Positions 42,890 to 51,242 of a stretch of 64,000 bases of DNA are shown one piece after another. The stretch covers positions 1 to 64,000 of the forward strand of contig NZ_VDGT01000016.1 in NCBI RefSeq assembly GCF_006335015.1. Reading direction: 5' to 3'. Position 1 is the first letter of the stretch. Each line of letters starts with the position of its first letter. The stretch comes from Streptomyces sedi (GTDB lineage: Bacteria; Actinomycetota; Actinomycetes; Streptomycetales; Streptomycetaceae). Both the position numbers and the translations under genes were made by a program. The notes beneath the pieces were generated by a model. That model did not search any database and was not told where the DNA came from. It saw only the letters and a list, made by a program, of their open reading frames with translations.

Positions 42890-44398
42890 TCACGGGGGCG
42901 CGGTGCGGGGGCGGTTCCCCTCCTGGTCGAGGAGCGCGTCCAGGTCCTTCAGCCGGTCGAGCCCGTTGAGTGCCCTGGCCATCCGCCCGTTGTCCGCCAG
43001 CCGTTCGCGGTGGCGGGCGAGGAACGCCCAGTACCCGGCCGTGTAGGGGCAGGCCCGCTCCCCCACCCGGTCACCCGGCCGGTAGGCGCAGGGCCCGCAC
43101 AGGTCGCTCATGCGGTGCACGTAGGCGCCGCCCGAGGTGTAGGGCTTGGTGGTCATCAGCCCCCCGTCGGCGTACTGGGACATCCCGACGACGTTGGGCA
43201 GCATCACCCAGTCGTAGCCGTCGACGAAGCAGCGGTGGAACCAGTCGGTGACCGCCGCGGGGTCCCAGCCCCGCTGGAGTGCGTGACTGCCCAGGATCAT
43301 CAGCCGGGGGATGTGGTGGGTCCAGCCGGTGTCCCTGACCTGCGCCAGCACGGTGCGCAGGCAGCGGGCGGTGACGGCGTCCGCGTCGAGTTCCAGGAAC
43401 CAGTCCGGCAGCGGGTCGTGGTGGTCGAGCGCGTTGCGCCCCCGGTACTCCTCGCCGAAGTGCCAGTAGAGCTGCCAGACGTACTCCCGCCAGCCGGCGA
43501 CCTGGCGGACGTAGCCCTCCACGCTGTTGAGCGGCGCGTCGCCGGCGCGCCAGGCGTCCTCCGCGCGTGAGACGCACTCGGCCGGGTCGAGCAGGCCGAG
43601 GTTGAGCGAGGAGGAGAGCAGGCTGTGGCTCATCACGGGGTCGTCCGCCAGCATGGCGTCCTCGTGCGGACCGAACTCCGCCAGTCGGCGGCTGACGAAG
43701 CGGCGCAGCGCCGACAGGGCCTCCCGGCGGGTGGCGGGGAAGCGGCGGGGGCCGTCCGCGCCGACGAAGGAGACCTCGCCCTCGCGTTCCCAGCGGTCGA
43801 GGTCCTCGCGGACCTCCTGGTCGATGGCGTCCTCGCGCGGGCGGTAGGGGGCGGGGAGCCTCAGCGTCTCGGCGTCGCCCGGCGGGGGTTCGCGGTTGTC
43901 GTGGTCGAGGTTCCAGTGGTCGCCGGCGGGCCGGTCCCCTGCCATCAGCAGGTCGTGCTCGCGGCGCACCCAGCGGTAGAAGTCCTCCTGGCGCAGCGCG
44001 GCGTCGCCCTTGTCCGCTGCCCAGGCGCGGAAGTCGTCGAGGGGCACCAGATAGCCGCGCGGGGGCAGCACGGTGACCTGGTCGAGGGAGGAGACCAGGC
44101 CGAGGGCGGCGCGCGAGGTGGGGTGGCAGACGGTCACCGGCCCGTCCCCGACCGCCTCGCGGAGCCCCTGCCGGTAGGTGTCGGCGCGCACGTAGGTGAC
44201 GCGGTCGCCGAGTTCGGCGGCGCGGTGGCGCATCGCGGAGAGCACGAGGTGGGCCTTGGCGCGGTGGAAGCGGCGGCGGCGCAGCACGGAGCGCGCCTCG
44301 ATCATCACCACCGGCGCGTCGCCGGCCGGGCCCCGTGGGCCCGCGCGCAGGAAGTGGGGCCCCAACTGGTCGCCGAAGAGCCAGTGCGGGGTGCTCAC
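42890..44398 (-). CDS. FeS-containing cryptochrome/(6-4) photolyase-like protein (PhrB type)
   Basis: A 502-residue member of the prokaryotic FeS photolyase branch. The N-terminal alpha/beta domain starts HWLFGDQLGPHFL. The FAD domain shows SHSLLSSSLNLGLLDP, GWREYVWQLYW and MLPNVVGMSQYADGGLMTTKPY. Four cysteines fit the 4Fe-4S site: one in TARCLRTV, then CGPC and ERACPYTAGYW. It probably repairs (6-4) photoproducts; a signalling role is possible. Confidence 0.88.
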   Translation of the reverse strand: MSTPHWLFGDQLGPHFLRAGPRGPAGDAPVVMIEARSVLRRRRFHRAKAHLVLSAMRHRAAELGDRVTYVRADTYRQGLREAVGDGPVTVCHPTSRAALGLVSSLDQVTVLPPRGYLVPLDDFRAWAADKGDAALRQEDFYRWVRREHDLLMAGDRPAGDHWNLDHDNREPPPGDAETLRLPAPYRPREDAIDQEVREDLDRWEREGEVSFVGADGPRRFPATRREALSALRRFVSRRLAEFGPHEDAMLADDPVMSHSLLSSSLNLGLLDPAECVSRAEDAWRAGDAPLNSVEGYVRQVAGWREYVWQLYWHFGEEYRGRNALDHHDPLPDWFLELDADAVTARCLRTVLAQVRDTGWTHHIPRLMILGSHALQRGWDPAAVTDWFHRCFVDGYDWVMLPNVVGMSQYADGGLMTTKPYTSGGAYVHRMSDLCGPCAYRPGDRVGERACPYTAGYWAFLARHRERLADNGRMARALNGLDRLKDLDALLDQEGNRPRTAPP

Positions 44399-44629
44399 GG
44401 CCGCTCCGCGTGTCCGGGCGTGGGCGTCGCGCGGGGCGCGGGGAACGGCGGCATGGGCGGGCTCCTGACCGGTGGCCGACGGCGGGCGGGCCGGGTGGGG
44501 CAGCCGGCCCGCGGGCCATCCTGACCGAGCCGGCCGTCGCCCGGCCTCCGGCGCGCCAGCGGCGGGGCGGGCAACGACCGTTTGCCGGACGGCGCGCTCC
44601 GGGGCGTGGCGGGTCCGGTCGCGCGGCCG

Positions 44630-45475
44630 TCAGGGCAGCCGGATCAGGTGCGTCCGGTACTCCTCGACCTGGGGCAGACGGCGACGGGTGAGGTCCTCCA
44701 GCAGCGCGCGGAGACGTGCGGGCAGGGCGTCGTGGACGGCGCGCGGCAGTGAGGTCAGGGTGTGCGAGGCGAGCACCCGGGCGCCGGGTGCCCAGTCGGC
44801 GACGACCGCGATGTCCTGGCAGCCCCAGCGCAGCCGCGCCTCGGTCCTGCTGAGGGCGTCGTGCCCGTCCTGGGCGGCGACCAGGGCCGGGCTGTGGGTG
44901 TCCAGGGCCAGCAGGGCGCCGGGCAGTCGGCGGGCGATCCGTCCGACCAGCGCGCGGACGTCCGCCTCTTCGAGGAAGGGCAGCACGGCCTCGGCGGTCA
45001 GCAGTCGTGCCCCGCCGGCCGCCTGTGCCACCTCCTCCGGCCAGCCGGGCTCGGTGACGGAGGTGGCCAGCGTCGTGCGGCGCGGGGTATCGGCGAAGAA
45101 CGTGCCGCGTAGGGCGGCGACATCGGGCAGGTCCAGCTCGAACCAGCGGGCGCGACCGTTGTCGGTCCGCTCGAAGCGGGTGTTGAGCCCCGTGCCGATC
45201 TCCACCACCGTGCCGTCGGGGTGGGCGTCGAGGAAGTCGCGGGTCCAGTGGTCGAAGAGCAGGGTGCGCAGCACCGAGCCGGTGAGGCTGGGCAGTTCCG
45301 CGAAGCGGGCGAAGTCGTAGTCGAGCGCGTCGACCAGTTCGGCGGCGCGCGGATCGGTGAGCGCGGCGTCGGGGCGGCGGTGCTCGACGGCCCGCCCGTA
45401 GAGGGGGATCAGCAGGGTCTCCTGCACGGCGCCCAGGGACGGGCGGGTGGCCGGGTGGGGCGCGTCGTGGGACAT
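44630..45475 (-). CDS. PPM/LCMT-family SAM-dependent methyltransferase, possibly Zur-controlled
   Basis: A 281-residue methyltransferase of the leucine carboxyl methyltransferase (Tcmp/PPM) family. It shows DHWTRDFLDAHPDGTVVEIGTGLNTRFER as motif I, RWFELDLPDV, and LTAEAVLPFLEEADVRALV. These enzymes O-methylate carboxylates or hydroxyls of small molecules. A perfect-looking TATAGT -10 (45482-45487, minus strand) lies six bases before the ATG, so the gene is leaderless. The adjacent Zur-type box covers its -35 region. Confidence 0.82.
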   Translation of the reverse strand: MSHDAPHPATRPSLGAVQETLLIPLYGRAVEHRRPDAALTDPRAAELVDALDYDFARFAELPSLTGSVLRTLLFDHWTRDFLDAHPDGTVVEIGTGLNTRFERTDNGRARWFELDLPDVAALRGTFFADTPRRTTLATSVTEPGWPEEVAQAAGGARLLTAEAVLPFLEEADVRALVGRIARRLPGALLALDTHSPALVAAQDGHDALSRTEARLRWGCQDIAVVADWAPGARVLASHTLTSLPRAVHDALPARLRALLEDLTRRRLPQVEEYRTHLIRLP

Positions 45476-45480
45476 GGCGC

Positions 45481-45487
45481 TACTATA
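45481..45487. promoter_or_regulatory. Back-to-back -10 elements
   Basis: TACTATA reads as TACTAT on the plus strand (toward the ribosomal protein genes) and TATAGT on the minus strand (toward the methyltransferase). The two promoters share this hexamer and cannot both be fully occupied at once. Confidence 0.5.
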
Positions 45488-45493
45488 CGCAAA

Positions 45494-45508
45494 CGGCAAT
45501 CATGTTCA
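45494..45508. promoter_or_regulatory. Zur-type box 1
   Basis: On the minus strand TGAACATGATTGCCG matches the streptomycete Zur palindrome (TGAAAATGATTTTCA form) at 11 of 15 positions. It covers the expected start point of the L32-L28-S14 operon and the -35 region of the divergent methyltransferase, so zinc-loaded Zur would block both. Confidence 0.7.
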
Positions 45509-45527
45509 ATAACGAGGAGGTGGCCCC

Positions 45528-45692
45528 GTGGCCGTTCCCAAACGCAAGATGTCGCGCGCCAACACCCGGCACCGCAGGGCCCAGTGGAAGGCGAGCCCGC
45601 CCGACCTGGTGCCGATCACCGTCGACGGCCGGCGGCACCTGGTGCCGCGCAACCTGGTGCGCGCCTACCAGCGCGGGCTGTTGACCCCCTGA
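45528..45692 (+). CDS. rpmF: Ribosomal protein L32, zinc-free (C-minus) paralogue
   Basis: A 54-residue protein beginning AVPKRKMSRANTRHRRAQWK, the L32 signature. The two CxxC pairs of the normal zinc ribbon are absent: the second half reads LVPITVDGRRHLVPRN with no cysteine. Such C-minus paralogues replace zinc-binding ones under zinc starvation. GTG start with AGGAGG seven bases upstream. First gene of a three-gene ribosomal operon. Confidence 0.93.
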   Translation: MAVPKRKMSRANTRHRRAQWKASPPDLVPITVDGRRHLVPRNLVRAYQRGLLTP

Positions 45693-45723
45693 CCAGCCCC
45701 TTCGAGCGAAAGGTGAGGCGCCC

Positions 45724-45960
45724 GTGTCCGCCCACTGCCAACTCACCGGCCGCAAGCCCGGCTTCGGCAACCAGATCTCCCACTCCCACCGGCGCACCCG
45801 GCGCCGGTTCGACCCCAACATCCAGACCAAGCGGTACTGGCTGCCCAGCGAGAACCGGTTCGTCCGGCTGCGGCTGAGCGCCAAGGGCATCAAGACCGTC
45901 GACGCCATCGGGATCGAACGGGCCGTGGCCCGTGTCCGCGCCCGTGGCGAGCGGGTCTGA
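45724..45960 (+). CDS. rpmB: Ribosomal protein L28, zinc-free (C-minus) paralogue
   Basis: A 78-residue L28: CQLTGRKPGFGNQISHSHRRT, then RRFDPNIQTKRYWLPSENRFVRL and IKTVDAIGIE. The zinc-binding form has paired cysteines near the N-terminus; here only one Cys is left, so no zinc site. GTG start with a GAAAGGTGAGG site. It lies 31 bases after rpmF. Confidence 0.93.
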   Translation: MSAHCQLTGRKPGFGNQISHSHRRTRRRFDPNIQTKRYWLPSENRFVRLRLSAKGIKTVDAIGIERAVARVRARGERV

Positions 45961-45997
45961 ACGCCCCCCGTCCGGCTTCGAGGAGGAACGCACCACC

Positions 45998-46303
45998 ATG
46001 GCCAAGGCCAGCAAGATCGCCAAGAACGAGCGGCGCAAGGAGATCGTCGCCCGCTACGCGGCGCGGCGCGCCGAGCTGAAGGCGACCATCCGCACCCCGC
46101 ACAGCACCCAGGCCGAACGGGAGGCCGCGCAGCGCGAGTTGCGCCGCCAGCCGCGCGACGCCAGCGCCACCCGGGTGCGCAACCGGGACAGCGTGGACGG
46201 CCGCCCGCGCGGCCATCTGCGCGCCTTCGGGCTCTCCCGGATCAACCTGCGCACCATGGCACACGCCGGTGAGCTGCCCGGCGTGACCAAGTCCAGCTGG
46301 TGA
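45998..46303 (+). CDS. rpsN: Ribosomal protein S14, zinc-free (C-minus) paralogue
   Basis: A 101-residue S14 of the long type: AKASKIAKNERRKEIVARYAARR, then RDASATRVRNRDSVDGRPRG and FGLSRINLRTMAHAGELPGVTKSSW. The short zinc type carries CxxC-x12-CxxC; this one has no cysteine. ATG with an AGGAGGAA site. Last gene of the operon, followed by a strong hairpin. Confidence 0.95.
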   Translation: MAKASKIAKNERRKEIVARYAARRAELKATIRTPHSTQAEREAAQRELRRQPRDASATRVRNRDSVDGRPRGHLRAFGLSRINLRTMAHAGELPGVTKSSW

Positions 46304-46307
46304 ACGC

Positions 46308-46353
46308 GGCGCCCGCCCTCCCGCGCCGGCGTGCGCGCGGGCGGGCGGGCGCC
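46308..46353. terminator. Bidirectional terminator between rpsN and the importer operon
   Basis: GGCGCCCGCC (46308-46317) pairs with GGCGGGCGCC (46344-46353), and an inner CCCGCGC/GCGCGGG pair extends the stem. It lies between the convergent stops of rpsN and the binding-protein gene. Confidence 0.7.
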
Positions 46354-46356
46354 GGC

Positions 46357-47348
46357 TCAGCGCTCCAGCTCCCTCAGGTACTCCCCGAACCCCTCGGCGC
46401 CGTCGACGATGCGCGGCCCGCTGATCGCCTCGTTGTAGTCGAGGATGTGGAAGTTCCGCTCGCGGACCGCCGTCACCTCGGACAGCGCGGGCGAGGAGGT
46501 CAGGAAGTCGATCTTCTCCTCGGCCGGCAGGTCACCGTAGTCCAGGATGATGATCACCTCGGGGTCGGCCTCGATGACCGGCTCCCATCCCACCGAGGTC
46601 CAGCGCTCGGTGAGGTCGGCGAAGATGTTCTCGCCGCCGGCGATCTCGATGATCTCGTGGGGCGGCGCCTGGTTGCCCGAGGTGAACGGCGCGTCGACGC
46701 CCGAGTCGTAGAGGAAGACCCGGGGCGGCCTGCCCTCGGGCGCCCGTTCCCGCACCGCGTCGACCCGCTCCCGCAGCCCGGCGACGACCTCGTCGGCGCG
46801 CTCCCGCACGTCGAAGATCTCCCCCAGCCGCTCCAGGTCGGTGTAGAGCCCCTCGAACGGGGTCAACTCCAGCGGATAGCCCGGATAGTTGTAGCAGGTC
46901 TCGCTGTGCGGGAAGCTCTGGATACCCAGGTCGTCCAGGATCTCGGGGGTGATGCCGCGCTCGTCGCTGAAGCCGGATTGCCAGCCGGCCACCACGAGGT
47001 CGGCGCGCGCGTCCACCACCAGCTCGCGGTTGAGCAGGTCGTCGCTGAGCATCTCCACCCGGGCGTACTCCTCGGCCCAGGGGGACTCCTCCACCGGCGG
47101 GTTGGCCGGGGGCATGACATAGCCGTGCACGGCGTCGGTCAGACCGAGCACGAAGAGCTTGTCGGCGCTGCCCGCCTCGTAGACCACGGCCCGCTCCGGC
47201 CTGCGGTACTCCACCTCCTCGCCGCAGCGGGCGACCGTGGTGGTCTCCGCCTCGCCACCGGAGTCGTCGGCGACGTCGGCGCCGCAGCCGGTCAGCAGCA
47301 GCGCGCCGGCCACGGCCGGGAGCAGGACGGTTCGGGAACGGGGTGCGG

Positions 47349-47352
<4 letters not shown>
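46357..47352 (-). CDS. FecB/BtuF-type ABC importer substrate-binding lipoprotein
   Basis: A 331-residue lipoprotein: signal peptide ending LLLTGC (Cys23 lipidated), then a periplasmic-binding-protein class III fold typical of siderophore, haem and cobalamin receptors. Examples are ERAVVYEAGSADKLFVLGL, ADLVVAGWQSGFSD, GGENIFADLTERW and DPEVIIILDYGD. Its ATG overlaps the stop of the ATPase gene as ATGA. A Zur-type box ahead of the operon points to a zinc-related ligand, either a zinc complex or zincophore, not a ferric siderophore; this is inferred. Confidence 0.88.
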
Positions 47353-48194
<842 letters not shown>

Positions 48195-49361
48195 TCAACG
48201 ACCTCCGAAGAGATAGCCACGCCGGCGCATCAGCGCGACGAAGACCGGGACCCCGACCAGCGCGGTGATCACGCCGAGCGGCAGCTCGCGCGGGGCGGCG
48301 AGGGTTCTGGCCAGCAGGTCGGCCCAGACCATGAAGACCGCTCCGACCAGCGGCGCGACCAGCAGCACCCGCACATGGCGGGCGCCCACCACGATGCGCA
48401 CCAGATGCGGCACGATCAGGCCGACGAAGCCGATCGCCCCGCTCACCGCGACGATCGCGCCGGTCATCAGCGAGGTGAGCACGAACAGCCCCCGGCGCAG
48501 GGCGGTGACGTCGACGCCCAGGCTGGCGGCCGTCTCGTCGCCGAGCGCCAGCGCGTCGAGCGACCGGCTGTGGCGGTGCAGGACACCCAGGCCGACGAGC
48601 ACCACCAGGGCCACCGCCGGCAGCGAGCCCCAGGTGGCGGCGCCCAGGCCGCCCATCGTCCAGAACAGCACGGTGTGGGTGGCCTCGCCGTCGGGCGCGA
48701 GATAGACCAGCACGCTCATCAGCGCCTGGAACCCGTAGGCCAGCGCGATCCCGGTGAGCACCAGCCGCAGCGGCGTCAGCCCCGTGCGGCTGTAGGAGGC
48801 GAGATAGACCAGCACCGAGGCCGCCAGCGCGCCCGCGAACGCCCCGGCCGAGAGCGCGTAGACGCCCAGGGAGCCGAAGAGCCCCACGGTCAGCACGGCG
48901 ACGGCGCCGACCGAGGCGCCCGAGGAGATGCCCAGGACGAACGGGTCGGCCAGCGCGTTGCGCACCAGCGCCTGCACGGCCACCCCGACCCCGCCGAGCC
49001 CGGCGCCGACCACCACGGCCAGCAGCACGCGGGGCGTGCGCACCTGCCAGACGATCTGGTAGCGGGTCACCTCCTCGGCGGTGATCGTGCCGCCGCTGAG
49101 CGCCGCCCAGAGGTAACGGGCCACGTCCGGTGGGGAGATGACGGCCGTTCCCCACCCGATCGCCAGCAGGACCGAGACCGCCAGCAGGACGAGCAGCCCG
49201 GCCACCGTCAGCGCCAGCCCCCGCCCGGCGAGCCGCCGGGGCCCCGCCTCGGCCTCGGCCTCAGCCGCGACGGCGGGGGCGGGAGCGGGAGCGGGCTCGG
49301 GAGCGTGCCGCCCCGGGGAGGGCGCCCCCTCGCGGGGCAGACGGTCGGGAGGTGTGGCCAT
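48195..49361 (-). CDS. FecCD-type ABC importer permease
   Basis: A 388-residue permease with about ten membrane helices and FecCD hallmarks: GVAVQALVRNALADPFVLGISSGASVGAV, LALGDETAASLGV, and GFVGLIVPHLVR. The first ~50 residues are a cytoplasmic Ala/Pro/Glu-rich extension. A single permease gene implies a homodimer. TATCGT (49370-49375, minus strand) eight bases from the ATG makes the operon leaderless, with a Zur-type box just upstream. Confidence 0.92.
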   Translation of the reverse strand: MATPPDRLPREGAPSPGRHAPEPAPAPAPAVAAEAEAEAGPRRLAGRGLALTVAGLLVLLAVSVLLAIGWGTAVISPPDVARYLWAALSGGTITAEEVTRYQIVWQVRTPRVLLAVVVGAGLGGVGVAVQALVRNALADPFVLGISSGASVGAVAVLTVGLFGSLGVYALSAGAFAGALAASVLVYLASYSRTGLTPLRLVLTGIALAYGFQALMSVLVYLAPDGEATHTVLFWTMGGLGAATWGSLPAVALVVLVGLGVLHRHSRSLDALALGDETAASLGVDVTALRRGLFVLTSLMTGAIVAVSGAIGFVGLIVPHLVRIVVGARHVRVLLVAPLVGAVFMVWADLLARTLAAPRELPLGVITALVGVPVFVALMRRRGYLFGGR

Positions 49362-49369
49362 GTCGACGA

Positions 49370-49397
49370 ACGATAAGCACATTGGTAATCATTTTCA
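49370..49397 (-). promoter_or_regulatory. Importer promoter and Zur-type box 2
   Basis: The box (49383-49397) reads TGAAAATGATTACCA on the minus strand, 13 of 15 positions matching the Zur palindrome. It lies between the -10 TATCGT (49370-49375) and the -35 region, so occupation would shut the importer operon off. Confidence 0.75.
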
Positions 49398-49405
49398 ACA
49401 CGCGC

Positions 49406-50194
49406 TCAGCACGCTCCCTCGCCCCGCAGGGTCAGAATGCGCACCGAGCGCTCCCCCTCGTGCGGGTCCCGGCCGTGCCAGCAGCGGTAGTTGTCGAGCA
49501 GCAGGATCTCCCCCCGGGCGAGCGAGAGGCGGGGCAGGGCCGGCTCCAGACCGTGGACCCTGACCTCGAAGCGCGTCAGCATCTCCCGCACATACCCCTC
49601 GCGCGGATCGCGGCGCAGGGGGACAGCGCCGTCGGTGCGGCGCACCACGCGCCGCCCGGCGCGGGTGAACTCCACATGGCGGGCGACGCGCGGCAGCGCC
49701 GGCAGCCCCCGCAGCCCCGCCCAGGCGCCGTAGAGATCGACGTCGGCCGTGGTCAGAAAGGCGTGCAACTCCGGGTCCTCCTCGGCCAGCCGGTCGACCA
49801 GCCGGTAGGCGTCGAGCACGAGGGAGGCGCCGCCCGAGGGCGCGGGCCGGACGCTCTGCACCAGCACGTGGTCCTCGTCCGGGTGGCGCCTCCGTGTCGG
49901 CACGCCCCCGACGTCCACCAGGAAGTCCATGCCGTCCGCGTGGAGATGGACGGGCCCGCCGTCCCGCGAGGTGCGCTCGCGCGGCGGATACAGCTCGCGC
50001 AGGCGCGCGCCGAGCACCGTGGCGGCGGCCACCACCAGGGCGTCGGCCGTCACCTCGGCGCCGGTCAGCACCACGGCGCCGTCACGGGCGAGCGCGCGGG
50101 CCGCCTCCGCGCCCCGGGCGAGCGGGACACGCGTCGGGAGCACTCCGCAGTGGGCGCCGAGCGGGTCGACGGGGGGAGGTTCGGCAACGGACAC
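49406..50194 (-). CDS. TauD/TfdA-type Fe(II)/2-oxoglutarate dioxygenase
   Basis: A 262-residue protein of the TauD/clavaminate synthase-like family. The iron facial triad is visible: VHLHADGMDF gives His85 and Asp87, and NYRCWHGRDP gives the distal His at about 240, with a 2-oxoglutarate Arg near SVRIL. Such enzymes hydroxylate, desaturate or halogenate free or carrier-bound amino acids. The GTG has GGGAG upstream; the leader to the -10 is about 78 bases. It has its own Zur-type box. Confidence 0.82.
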   Translation of the reverse strand: MSVAEPPPVDPLGAHCGVLPTRVPLARGAEAARALARDGAVVLTGAEVTADALVVAAATVLGARLRELYPPRERTSRDGGPVHLHADGMDFLVDVGGVPTRRRHPDEDHVLVQSVRPAPSGGASLVLDAYRLVDRLAEEDPELHAFLTTADVDLYGAWAGLRGLPALPRVARHVEFTRAGRRVVRRTDGAVPLRRDPREGYVREMLTRFEVRVHGLEPALPRLSLARGEILLLDNYRCWHGRDPHEGERSVRILTLRGEGAC

Positions 50195-50278
50195 GGGCGG
50201 GGACTCCCTTCGGCGCCGCCGGGTCGGCGTGCGGCACGTCGCGGCGGCCGACCCCGTCAACGGGAGCCGCCGGCACGC

Positions 50279-50301
50279 ATCCTAGATGAAAATGATTACC
50301 G
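50279..50301 (-). promoter_or_regulatory. Dioxygenase promoter and Zur-type box 3
   Basis: TGAAAATGATTACCG (plus strand, 50287-50301) matches the Zur palindrome at 12 of 15 positions. The minus-strand -10 TAGGAT is at 50279-50284, two bases from the box. Confidence 0.72.
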
Positions 50302-50395
50302 ACCCCTTGCGGGAGGCCGACACTCACAGCCGGCTCCACGCGCCCCCGGCTCCGCGCACTCCCGGAGCCGGGGGTCGCGCGCGAGGGGGCGGGCG

Positions 50396-51154
50396 TCAGG
50401 CGAAGGCGACCAGGACGCGGCTGACGCCGTACTGCCAGACGCAGGAGACCGAGCGGAAGCCGGCGGCGCGCAGCAGGCGGGCGTGGTCGGCGAAGGTGAG
50501 CGTGTTGCCGCCCTCGTCCGTCGGCGGCTGCCGGCGGGCGCGCTCCTCGAAGGCGTGGGCCAGCTCCGGGTCCAGGGCGGCCTCGCGCCACCAGGCGGCC
50601 CAGTCGGGGGTGTCGCCCTCGATGGCCGCCGCCATCCGGCGGTCGCCGAGGTGGGCGGCGAGGCCGGAGACCTCGGCGGCGTCCGCGGGGAAGTGGTCGG
50701 CGTTGACCACCATGCCGCCGGGGCGCAGCAGTCGCCGCAGCTGCCGGTAGGTCAGCTCCAGGGTGCGTGCGCCGAGGCAGTGCAGGGCGGTGGCCGTCAG
50801 CACGGCGTCGGGGGCGCGGCCCAGGCGCAGCGCGTCCGTCCAGCCCTCGGCGCCGAGGACCGCCTCCACGTAGCGGGCGGCGTCCGGGCGGTGGGTGCGC
50901 GCCAGCTCCAGCAGCAGCGGGTCGCGGTCGACGGCGACGATCTCGGCCGCCGGCAGCCGGCCGGCGAGCCGGGCGGCCAGCGACCCGGGACCGCAGCCGA
51001 GGTCGACGAGCAGCGGGCGGGCCCGGTCGCGGGTGGCGTACTCGGCCACGTCGGCGAGCACGGTGAAGCGCTCCTCGCGATGGATCGCGTACCGCCGCTG
51101 CTGGCGCTCCCAGCGCTCGACCCAGTACTCGGCCGTCGCCATGCTCACGCCCAT
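50396..51154 (-). CDS. Class I SAM-dependent methyltransferase in the Zur-type island
   Basis: A 252-residue methyltransferase: motif I LLVDLGCGPGSLAARL, AVDRDPLLLELA, AVLTATALHCL and LRRLLRPGGMVVNADHF. It is of the small-molecule type. I place the start at the ATG at 51154, because the -10 element lies at 51198-51203 and the longer GTG start would overlap it; GGAGG precedes the ATG by 12 bases. Possible product modification in the neighbouring pathway. Confidence 0.8.
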   Translation of the reverse strand: MGVSMATAEYWVERWERQQRRYAIHREERFTVLADVAEYATRDRARPLLVDLGCGPGSLAARLAGRLPAAEIVAVDRDPLLLELARTHRPDAARYVEAVLGAEGWTDALRLGRAPDAVLTATALHCLGARTLELTYRQLRRLLRPGGMVVNADHFPADAAEVSGLAAHLGDRRMAAAIEGDTPDWAAWWREAALDPELAHAFEERARRQPPTDEGGNTLTFADHARLLRAAGFRSVSCVWQYGVSRVLVAFA

Positions 51155-51197
51155 GGGAACGCGCCACCTCCAGCCGTCGTCGGTGCCTGTGGGCGAC

Positions 51198-51220
51198 ACC
51201 CTACCTGGTGATGGTTTTCA
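51198..51220 (-). promoter_or_regulatory. Methyltransferase promoter and weak Zur-type box 4
   Basis: The box TGGTGATGGTTTTCA (plus strand, 51206-51220) matches the Zur palindrome at 11 of 15 positions. The minus-strand -10 TAGGGT (51198-51203) is two bases away, exactly the spacing seen at box 3. Confidence 0.55.
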
Positions 51221-51242
51221 GTTGCGTCTCCATGGGGCGGTC

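Noticed and set aside
49383..50301. Iron (DmdR/IdeR) regulation of the importer and enzymes.
   Set aside because: Iron boxes of this group look like TTAGGTTAGGCTAACCTAA; the sites here match the Zur palindrome much better, and zinc-free ribosomal proteins share them.
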